DNA of 6,423 bases from contig JAZNKF010000035.1 in the NCBI GenBank assembly GCA_045578425.1, forward strand, positions 1 through 6,423. The letters are read 5' to 3'. The notes under the pieces were generated by a model. It saw nothing but the letters and a program-made list of their open reading frames with translations, was not told the origin of the DNA and ran no database searches. The position numbers and the translations under genes were made by a program. Source of the stretch: RGIG3009 sp045578425 (GTDB taxonomy: Bacteria; Bacillota; Clostridia; Oscillospirales; Acutalibacteraceae). Below are positions 1 through 4,123 of the stretch, in pieces; the stretch's first letter is position 1; each line of letters starts with the position of its first letter.

Positions 1-40
1 ACCTTGGAAAACAACGAAAATTGCTAAATCTTGGGCAAAT
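1..40. other. left edge, no identifiable gene
   Basis: No gene can be assigned to these bases. All three forward frames close early: frame 1 stops at 25-27, frame 2 at 44-46 and frame 3 at 63-65. One of them could be the last few codons of a gene lying to the left. In related bacteria plsX or another fatty-acid gene often precedes acpP, but nothing in these bases identifies one. Confidence 0.3.
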
Positions 41-60
41 TTTTGAAAAATTTTTCAAAA
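41..60. repeat. 20-bp perfect AT-rich palindrome upstream of acpP promoter
   Basis: TTTTGAAAAATTTTTCAAAA is identical to its own reverse complement. It ends 5 bases before the -35 box of the acpP promoter, which is where a regulator of that promoter could bind. Its outer halves resemble the TTTGA...TCAAA arms bound by FabT-type MarR regulators of fatty acid synthesis, but the spacing between the arms is 8 rather than about 5 bases. It could also be a chance AT-rich palindrome or a weak hairpin at the end of an upstream transcript. Confidence 0.35.
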
Positions 61-65
61 GGTGA

Positions 66-94
66 TTGACAAACGCACCAAATATGAATACTAT
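66..94 (+). promoter_or_regulatory. sigma-A promoter of acpP
   Basis: A perfect -35 box TTGACA (66-71) is followed by a 17-base spacer and a -10 box TACTAT (89-94, four of six consensus bases). Transcription would begin near 100, leaving a leader of about 45 bases before the acpP ribosome binding site at 132-138. No other gene intervenes, so acpP has its own promoter. Confidence 0.8.
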
Positions 95-147
95 TTTTAT
101 ATAGACTGTTAACACCAGTTTTAAGTTTTTTGGAAGGATGAGAGCAA

Positions 148-375
148 ATGGTTCTTGAAAAGGTAAAAGCAATTCTTAGTGCACAGTTTGATGTTGATGA
201 AGACACGATTACCCCCGAAACCAATATCATGGAAGATTTGGGCGCGGATTCATTAGACGTTGTCGATATGTTAATGTCCTTGGAAGATGAGTTTGACGTG
301 GAGATTTCCGATGAGGAAATTGAAAAACTGCAAACCGTCGCCCAAGTGGTCGCGTACATTGAAGAAAATCAATAA
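148..375 (+). CDS. acpP: acyl carrier protein
   Basis: This 75-residue protein is the small acidic carrier of fatty acid synthesis. It carries growing acyl chains as thioesters on a 4'-phosphopantetheine arm and hands them between the cytosolic Fab enzymes and acyltransferases. The attachment site is the DSL motif with Ser35, inside the conserved stretch EDLGADSLDVVDML. The following SLEDEFDVEISDEE acidic helix and the length of 75 residues are typical of the family. The ATG start has a good ribosome binding site, GGAAGGA, 9 bases upstream. The gene stands alone between its own promoter and a strong terminator, which is common for acpP in Clostridia, where it may also sit in a fab cluster. 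A carrier of a specialised pathway cannot be fully excluded, but the sequence is that of the housekeeping form. Confidence 0.95.
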   Translation: MVLEKVKAILSAQFDVDEDTITPETNIMEDLGADSLDVVDMLMSLEDEFDVEISDEEIEKLQTVAQVVAYIEENQ

Positions 376-385
376 ATAAAACAGT

Positions 386-418
386 AAACCCACCGATTTT
401 AAAAATCGGTGGGTTTTT
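386..418. terminator. bidirectional rho-independent terminator
   Basis: Arms AAACCCACCGA (386-396) and TCGGTGGGTTT (406-416) pair perfectly, and the loop bases TTTT/AAAA can extend the stem. On the plus strand a T-run follows (414-418), ending acpP, whose stop lies 10 bases upstream. On the minus strand the stem is followed by a T-rich tract (TTTACTGTTTTATTTATT), so it also serves the kinase gene that ends at 422. One hairpin therefore separates two convergent transcription units. Confidence 0.9.
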
Positions 419-421
419 GTT

Positions 422-1123
422 TTATAGGATGTCGGACAGTTTTTTTGCCGATTGATAGCGTTCGTCGGGATTTACATTTGTACATTTGCGGACAATTTTG
501 CCGGCTTTGCCTTTTGCCAATTTTTCGCTGGGATGTTTACCGGTAATCATTACGTTGAGCAAAACGCCCACCGCATAAATATCGGTTCTGGCATCACTTT
601 GTGCTACTCCCAGTTGTTCCGGTGAAGCGTAGCCGACAGTACCCATAATCACGGTATCCTTGCTCGCATCGGAAATTTTGCGAGCAGCGTTAAAATCAAT
701 CAAAACCACTCTGCCGTCTTTGCTTATCATGATATTTTCCGGCTTTATATCCCGATGTACCAAATTTCTTTCGTGCAAAATGGTTAAAGCATAGCAAACA
801 GAACGTATGACTTTGCGCGTTCCTAAATAATGGTACTTTCCGCTTTCCATCACTTCGGCAATGGTAACACCCTCGATAAACTCTTCTAACACAATTTGCC
901 CGTCGTCCAAACCAACAACCTCATAAATGAGGGGGAGGTTTCGCGAGCAAATCGCATAAAGCTCTTCATAGGCAGAAACTGCTTTCGGGAAGATGCGCAC
1001 GACCATATCTTGTTTGGTTAATTTGTTTCTGACTCTCAACACCTTACACTCGTTTTTATCGCTGAGTACCGATACCAAGGAATAGGCATTGAAAAGTACG
1101 GCTAAATAGCGTTCTCTTGTCAT
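422..1123 (-). CDS. small Ser/Thr protein kinase, atypical N-lobe
   Basis: This soluble Hanks-type kinase domain of 233 residues has no membrane segment or extra domain. In this numbering the catalytic loop HRDIKPEN is at 123-130 (Asp125). The metal-binding motif is DFN (143-145) in place of DFG. Next come GYASPEQ, DIYAVG with Asp181 and the C-lobe Arg222 in DERYQSA. The N-lobe is degenerate: no Gly-rich loop is visible, and the usual beta-3 lysine appears as Arg43 in MVVRIF. It may be a weak, unusual or pseudo-kinase. The chosen ATG lies 4 bases after the stop of the upstream gene, with GGAACGG just before it, which suggests translational coupling. A longer start at 1156 would overlap that gene by 29 bases, add 11 residues outside the fold and lacks a ribosome binding site. 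It is the last gene of a three-gene operon. Its substrate is unknown; the neighbouring membrane and DNA-binding proteins are natural candidates. Confidence 0.9.
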   Translation of the reverse strand: MTRERYLAVLFNAYSLVSVLSDKNECKVLRVRNKLTKQDMVVRIFPKAVSAYEELYAICSRNLPLIYEVVGLDDGQIVLEEFIEGVTIAEVMESGKYHYLGTRKVIRSVCYALTILHERNLVHRDIKPENIMISKDGRVVLIDFNAARKISDASKDTVIMGTVGYASPEQLGVAQSDARTDIYAVGVLLNVMITGKHPSEKLAKGKAGKIVRKCTNVNPDERYQSAKKLSDIL

Positions 1124-1127
1124 ATCT

Positions 1128-2417
1128 TTAACCGTTCCATTCTTTGTATTGAGCATCGTAGTACCAGGCGCTGTTTTTATAGTACCGATAATTCCTGTCG
1201 TTGCATGTTGACGAACAATGAATGGTTAACGTTCCGCTTCGTTTTGAAAGCGGGGCAAAAGCGTAGGCTTCGGTATAAATCGAATTGCCTTTAAAATAGA
1301 TATCGGTCAGCTGATAACAACTCGAAAAAGCGTAATTCCAAATGGTTTTCACCGTTGCCGGAACGATTACCGTTTTAACGGTATCACGGATGGTTTCATC
1401 ATTAAAAGCTTGAGCCATAATGGCAATCACCTTTTTACCGTCCAAGGTTTCGGGTATTTCATAGACGCCGTCTGCGCAAACGGTTTTAACGCCTGTTATA
1501 ACCACGGCGTTTTCCAAAACGGCACCAACCGAAAAATCGTCGCCATATCGCGCATCGCGATAAAGATATGTGGCCGTTTCCGCCGTTGACGAGGTGGTGG
1601 TTGCTAAGACAGTCGTTGTGGTGGTTTCGGTGGCGGTAGTGGGGCTCATGATAACACCGTTGTGTAAACTGTTGCTCGTTGTTGTGTGGCGGGCTGTTGT
1701 TTTGCTTTTGGTGGCATTACTTGTTAAGGCCGTACTGACAGTCGTTTTTTCGGTGGTTGTTGTTTTGCTTTTGGTGGTGTTGCTTGTTAATGCCGCACTG
1801 ACAGTTGTTTTTTCGGTGGTTGCGGTAGTGGAGGTTTTGTTGTTCGATGACTGTTTGGTAAAAGCGGTGGTTGTTGTTTTGCTTTTGGTGGTGTTGCTTG
1901 TTAAGGGCGTACTGGCAGTTGTTTTTTCGGTAGTTGCGGTAGTGGAGGTTTTGTTGCTCGATGACTGTTTGGTAAAAGAGGTGGTTGTTGTTTTGCTCTT
2001 GGTGTTGCCGCTTGTTAAGGCCGCACTGGCAGTCGTTTTTTCGGTAACAGTACCCTTGCTTTTTAGAGTGGGTTGGTTGTTGGTTGTGGAAATGACCGTC
2101 GCGGCACCTTCAAACTTGTTGTTTTGCTGCTCGTCGGTTGTTGTGACGTTGTTTTCGGCGGTAGTTGTCGGCTCGTTACCAAGCAAAACTCCCGAATCAA
2201 CGTCATTGTTTTGTTTGTCGGAATGTTTAGGCATAACAAAAACAACGCCCAAAACCACAAAAACAACCGCTAAAATGGTGACAAGACGATGTGGCCACCG
2301 TTTGTTGTTTCCGTTTGGTTCTTCAATTGTTTGTTTTTTCTCAAATGAGGTCATGCAATACAGACAAAAACGAGCTTCGTCCTCGATTTTTGCCTTGCAT
2401 TTAGGACATGTTTTCAT
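1128..2417 (-). CDS. membrane protein: zinc ribbon, TM, Thr-rich stalk, LRR_5-like domain
   Basis: This 429-residue protein probably spans the membrane once, with the N-terminus inside. Residues 4-21 form a zinc ribbon, CPKC and CLYC separated by ten residues, followed by a basic segment (KRWPHR) and a hydrophobic helix at about 43-62. Residues 80-280 are a Thr/Ser-rich, low-complexity stalk with four tandem units starting at Glu126, 164, 202 and 223. The C-terminal 140 residues resemble a BspA-type leucine-rich repeat (LRR_5): IPETLDGKKV, AFND, TVIVPATVKTIWNYAFSSCYQL and a terminal KEWNG. The outer part could bind a ligand or a cell-wall partner while the zinc ribbon faces the cytosol. The start lies 5 bases after the stop of the upstream gene, with GGGG inside that gene's end serving as ribosome binding site. 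Together with the kinase downstream it looks like a receptor and kinase encoded as two proteins; this is inference. Confidence 0.85.
   Translation of the reverse strand: MKTCPKCKAKIEDEARFCLYCMTSFEKKQTIEEPNGNNKRWPHRLVTILAVVFVVLGVVFVMPKHSDKQNNDVDSGVLLGNEPTTTAENNVTTTDEQQNNKFEGAATVISTTNNQPTLKSKGTVTEKTTASAALTSGNTKSKTTTTSFTKQSSSNKTSTTATTEKTTASTPLTSNTTKSKTTTTAFTKQSSNNKTSTTATTEKTTVSAALTSNTTKSKTTTTEKTTVSTALTSNATKSKTTARHTTTSNSLHNGVIMSPTTATETTTTTVLATTTSSTAETATYLYRDARYGDDFSVGAVLENAVVITGVKTVCADGVYEIPETLDGKKVIAIMAQAFNDETIRDTVKTVIVPATVKTIWNYAFSSCYQLTDIYFKGNSIYTEAYAFAPLSKRSGTLTIHCSSTCNDRNYRYYKNSAWYYDAQYKEWNG
1692..2042 (-). repeat. in-frame tandem repeats coding the Thr-rich stalk
   Basis: On the minus strand the coding sequence repeats in units of 114, 114, 63 and about 60 bases, each beginning with codons for EKTT. 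The two long units contain LTS, TKSKTTTT, FTKQSS and NKTSTTATT. The two short ones lack the FTKQSS...TATT half. All units are multiples of three, so gain or loss of units changes stalk length without breaking the frame. The codons also create a long Val-rich open frame on the opposite strand, which is only a shadow. Confidence 0.85.
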
Positions 2418-2422
2418 TTTAG

Positions 2423-2845
2423 TTACCCCAAAGTTTCCAAGCCATATTCGTAGAGTATTTCATTAATCTCTACAACCGATAACCTTTTACACACACCGTA
2501 TAAAACAATGCTGTCAAATGGCAGTTTTACATAAAGTGTGGAATAACCGGCGCATTTTAACAAGGTTTGCACCTCGTCTAACGGTAAATTCATCGCAATG
2601 GCAAGACATAACAGTTTTTTGCGTTCGGGTACGCGGAGGCCCGAAAAAATCTGATAGGCGTAAACTTCGCTCATTTCCGCCGCGCGAATAACCTGCGATT
2701 TTTTAAGGTCATATTTTGCGATTAATTTATCTAAAAGTTGCGACAAACCCTCGTTAACCATATAGTCCTTGTTTTCGTTATAAAAGGTCTTAAAATCAGG
2801 ACTAAGCCCGAGTTCCTCTACAATTTTTGTTGTGTCTTTAATCAT
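2423..2845 (-). CDS. helix-turn-helix (XRE-like) protein of kinase operon
   Basis: This 140-residue protein is probably a DNA-binding regulator. A five-helix Cro/C1-like fold fits residues 34-100: LSQLLDKLIAKYD, then KKSQVIRAAEM, a recognition helix near SEVYAYQIFSGLRVPER, LLCLAIAMNL and DEVQTLLKCAGY. The C-terminal 40 residues (LPFDSIVLYGVCKRLSV and EINEILYEYGLETLG) form a second helical part for dimerisation or signal input. The ATG at 2845 is preferred because GGTGAG lies 3 bases upstream. A TTG at 2863 in the same frame lacks a comparable site. It is the first gene of the operon, read from the consensus promoter at 2901-2873. Proteins of this type beside small kinases may be kinase targets or scaffolds rather than classical repressors. 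No target site is certain, though palindromes lie directly upstream. Confidence 0.75.
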   Translation of the reverse strand: MIKDTTKIVEELGLSPDFKTFYNENKDYMVNEGLSQLLDKLIAKYDLKKSQVIRAAEMSEVYAYQIFSGLRVPERKKLLCLAIAMNLPLDEVQTLLKCAGYSTLYVKLPFDSIVLYGVCKRLSVVEINEILYEYGLETLG

Positions 2846-2872
2846 TTTCTCACCACATTTCAAACTGTACTC

Positions 2873-2901
2873 ATTATAATAAACAAGCCGTGCTTTGTCA
2901 A
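2873..2901 (-). promoter_or_regulatory. consensus promoter of the HTH-membrane protein-kinase operon
   Basis: Read on the minus strand, TTGACA (2901-2896), a 17-base spacer (2895-2879) and TATAAT (2878-2873) make a perfect sigma-A promoter. Transcription would start near 2866, about 20 bases before the ATG at 2845, so the leader is short. The -35 box lies inside the inverted repeat at 2887-2919, which suggests either steric control or a terminator placed against the promoter. Confidence 0.85.
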
Positions 2902-2925
2902 CTTACGACAAAACACGGCGTTTTT
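2887..2925. terminator. terminator-like inverted repeat overlapping a -35 box
   Basis: GCCGTG (2887-2892) pairs with CACGGC (2914-2919), and TTTGTC (2894-2899) pairs with GACAAA (2907-2912). There is one C/A mismatch and a 7-base loop. On the plus strand a GTTTTT run follows, as in a rho-independent terminator, yet no plus-strand gene lies upstream. On the minus strand TTGTTTATT follows, so it could stop leftward transcripts coming from the XRE gene at 3250-3492. It covers the -35 box of the kinase operon, so a role as operator is equally possible. Confidence 0.55.
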
Positions 2926-2932
2926 CTTATTC

Positions 2933-2947
2933 TATGCTGGCAGCATA
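2933..2947. repeat. 15-bp palindrome between divergent promoters
   Basis: TATGCTG and CAGCATA form perfect 7-bp arms around one central base. The hexamers TCTTAT (2925-2930) and ATAAGA (2945-2950) flank it and recur at 2973-2985. It lies between the promoter of the minus-strand operon and the gene at 3000, a usual place for a regulator site. No regulator can be named. Confidence 0.4.
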
Positions 2948-2955
2948 AGATTTTT

Positions 2956-2985
2956 TTGAACGTAATGATTACTCTTATGATAAGA
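2956..2985 (+). promoter_or_regulatory. weak promoter and two palindromes upstream of 3000
   Basis: A possible plus-strand promoter is TTGAAC (2956-2961), a 16-base spacer and TGATAA (2978-2983); TTTTTG-17-TATGAT (2953-2981) is an alternative. Two palindromes overlap it: GTAATGATTAC (2962-2972) and TCTTATGATAAGA (2973-2985). A regulator bound there would block RNA polymerase. The promoter call is weak, and the palindromes are seen directly. Confidence 0.35.
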
Positions 2986-2999
2986 ACGGAGGTGACCAA

Positions 3000-3257
3000 A
3001 TGGAAAAAATCATAAGCAAATTATTTTCCGATTATCTTTCACAGCAGGATATAGCCGCAAAACCCGACTATTCTCTGCTTGCCAAAAGCGCCCTTGCCAA
3101 AGAGAAAGAACTCAGAGGTCAACTAAACGAGCAACAAACAATCTGTTTTGAGGAGTTGTTTGAACTTACCTCCCAGATACATTTTTTAGAAGTTAAGGAT
3201 GCCTTTTTTAACGCCTGCAAATTAGGTGCCAAAGTTTCAAAGGAATTGGTTATTTAA
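3000..3257 (+). CDS. small helical protein, DUF6809-like
   Basis: The 85-residue product is predicted to be all-helical and cytosolic. Its pattern, a short MEKIISKLFSDYLS start, a middle helix rich in Leu, Lys and Glu, and a closing FFNACKLGAKVSKELVI helix, resembles DUF6809 proteins of Firmicutes. These have no known function and often sit in accessory or mobile regions. The match is by pattern only and needs a profile search. The start is well supported by GGAGGTGA at 2988-2995, close to a perfect ribosome binding site. The 3' end overlaps the convergent XRE gene by 8 bases, with no terminator between them, so the two transcripts are antisense to each other at their ends and mutual interference is possible. 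No signal peptide, metal-binding residues or catalytic motif are seen. Confidence 0.7.
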   Translation: MEKIISKLFSDYLSQQDIAAKPDYSLLAKSALAKEKELRGQLNEQQTICFEELFELTSQIHFLEVKDAFFNACKLGAKVSKELVI

Positions 3258-3492
3258 GTTCTTGTTCGAGTTTTTTATATTCGGGCGTATCAAAAAATTC
3301 CATCACGGTAATTTCAAGCCCGTCGCAAATCTTTTTAAGAGTTACGATACCCGGATTTTTACTCTCGCCATTTAAAATGCTTTTGATGGTGGATTGAGAA
3401 ATTCCGCACAGATAACTCAAAGCATTCGGCGTGATTTTGCGCTCGCGGCAAAGCTCATAAATCCGATTAACGGTAAATTCGCAAATACTCAT
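3250..3492 (-). CDS. XRE-family repressor-like HTH protein
   Basis: This 80-residue protein is essentially one Cro/C1-type helix-turn-helix domain. The first helix holds VNRIYELCRERKI, the second TPNALSYLCG (21-30) and the recognition helix SQSTIKSILNG (32-42). NPGIVTLKKICDGLEITVMEFFD completes the fold, and a charged tail EYKKLEQELK follows. Such short proteins act as dimeric repressors. The ATG at 3492 is chosen because GGGTGA lies 5 bases upstream and the HTH begins soon after. An in-frame ATG at 3540 would add 16 unlikely residues and sits inside an operator-like site. The gene is divergent from the NTPase/surface-protein pair, and three copies of a 16-bp palindrome lie between them. Repression of both directions, including its own gene, is the natural reading, though the binding itself is inference. 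Confidence 0.85.
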   Translation of the reverse strand: MSICEFTVNRIYELCRERKITPNALSYLCGISQSTIKSILNGESKNPGIVTLKKICDGLEITVMEFFDTPEYKKLEQELK

Positions 3493-3526
3493 ACCTATCA
3501 CCCACATTAGTAGTCTTTCTACACAT

Positions 3527-3542
3527 AGATGATATATCACTA
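3527..3542. promoter_or_regulatory. operator-like palindrome A
   Basis: This copy matches the proposed consensus TAGTGATATATCACTA at 13 of 16 bases and contains the perfect palindrome TGATATATCA (3530-3539). It lies 35 bases upstream of the XRE start, where it could give autorepression. A weak minus-strand promoter (CTAACA-16-TATATC) may overlap it. Confidence 0.55.
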
Positions 3543-3555
3543 CAAAGTTCTTTGT

Positions 3556-3571
3556 TAGTTATTTATCACTA
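3556..3571. promoter_or_regulatory. operator-like palindrome B
   Basis: TAGTTATTTATCACTA matches the consensus TAGTGATATATCACTA at 14 of 16 bases. It ends 7 bases before the -35 box of the strong plus-strand promoter. With two extra bases (3554-3571) it is the reverse complement of 3608-3625 with one mismatch, so B and C form an 18-bp inverted pair around the promoter. Confidence 0.65.
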
Positions 3572-3578
3572 GTTTTTA

Positions 3579-3607
3579 TTGACAAGAAAGGGTAAGCGTT
3601 TTATAAT
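3579..3607 (+). promoter_or_regulatory. perfect sigma-A promoter of the NTPase/surface-protein genes
   Basis: TTGACA (3579-3584), a 17-base spacer and TATAAT (3602-3607) match consensus fully. Transcription would begin near 3613-3615, inside operator copy C. A promoter this strong, bracketed by operator-like sites, fits a switch that is silent when the repressor is bound and highly active when released. Confidence 0.9.
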
Positions 3608-3623
3608 TAGTGATATATAACTA
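3608..3623. promoter_or_regulatory. operator-like palindrome C
   Basis: TAGTGATATATAACTA is the best copy, matching the proposed consensus palindrome at 15 of 16 bases. It abuts the -10 box and covers the expected transcription start, the classical position for direct repression. The divergent XRE protein is the likely ligand. Confidence 0.7.
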
Positions 3624-3661
3624 ACCGCAACACCAACGCCAAAACAAAAGGGAGAAATCTT

Positions 3662-4123
3662 ATGAAAATTATAGCGTTGCAAGGGAAATCGAATGTTGGT
3701 AAAACAACGACATTGAAGCAAATGATTTTGACAATTCTAAATAATAATCTTTTTCAACTTAACGATAATTATGATAGACAAACAATTATTGAAGGGTGTT
3801 GCAAACCCAAAGGTGATGTACAATGTGTCTTTGAAAATAACGGCATTAAAATCGGCATTACTACTCGAGGAGACACCAAGGAATGTTTAGAAGAAGATTT
3901 TTCAAAGCATTTTACTAATTGCGATATGGTTGTGTGCGCTGTTCATACATCCGGCGGAACTGTAAACTTTATTAAAGGGAAAGGTAGTGATGGTGTTATT
4001 ATACATACAAAATGGTTTGTGGAACCTCAAACCGGAACACGCAAAGATGAAGTAAATGTTGTTCAAAGCAACTATTTAATTAAAGAAGTTCAAGATTTAA
4101 TAAAGGGGATAAAAAGAAAATGA
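3662..4123 (+). CDS. small P-loop NTPase
   Basis: The 153-residue cytosolic protein opens with a Walker A loop, GKSNVGKTTT (8-17), right after a hydrophobic strand MKIIALQ. Lys9 lies five positions before Lys14, as in the deviant Walker A (KGGxGKT) of ParA/MinD-type SIMIBI ATPases. Whether this is a true member is unclear. GIKIGITTRGD (61-71) and CDMVVCAVHTSGG (87-99) look like the next core strands, with Asp71 and Asp88 as possible metal or switch residues. The length is short for ParA. I cannot assign a named family or substrate. The ATG has AGGGAG 7 bases upstream. It is the first gene behind the repressor-controlled promoter, and its TGA overlaps the ATG of the surface-protein gene as ATGA, so the two are translationally coupled. 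A role in regulating, exporting or positioning that protein is inference. Confidence 0.8.
   Translation: MKIIALQGKSNVGKTTTLKQMILTILNNNLFQLNDNYDRQTIIEGCCKPKGDVQCVFENNGIKIGITTRGDTKECLEEDFSKHFTNCDMVVCAVHTSGGTVNFIKGKGSDGVIIHTKWFVEPQTGTRKDEVNVVQSNYLIKEVQDLIKGIKRK

Noticed and set aside
24..359. 111-codon Ser-rich open frame opposite acpP
   Set aside because: It covers the acpP gene in antisense and resembles no protein; acpP is unmistakable.
1124..1156. Longer kinase start at 1156
   Set aside because: It lacks a ribosome binding site and its 11 extra residues are encoded by the overlap with the upstream gene's last codons; the ATG at 1123 sits directly after the stop and fits coupling.
1692..2042. 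Possible CRISPR array from regular repeats
   Set aside because: The repeats are adjacent, in frame and coding, with no unique spacers of constant length.
1570..2466. 298-codon Val-rich open frame on the plus strand
   Set aside because: It is the antisense shadow of the Thr-rich stalk gene: reversed Thr codons read as Val-like codons. It has low complexity, no ribosome binding site and no domain.
2846..2863. TTG start of the HTH gene at 2863
   Set aside because: The ATG at 2845 has GGTGAG just upstream, and the TTG would lie at about the +4 position of the transcript.
2738..2959. 73-codon plus-strand open frame across the kinase-operon promoter
   Set aside because: It overlaps the start of the HTH gene and its promoter in antisense, has no ribosome binding site and crosses the inverted repeat.
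3493..3540. Upstream ATG of the XRE gene at 3540
   Set aside because: It lies inside operator-like site A, and the ATG at 3492 has a good ribosome binding site close to the HTH domain.
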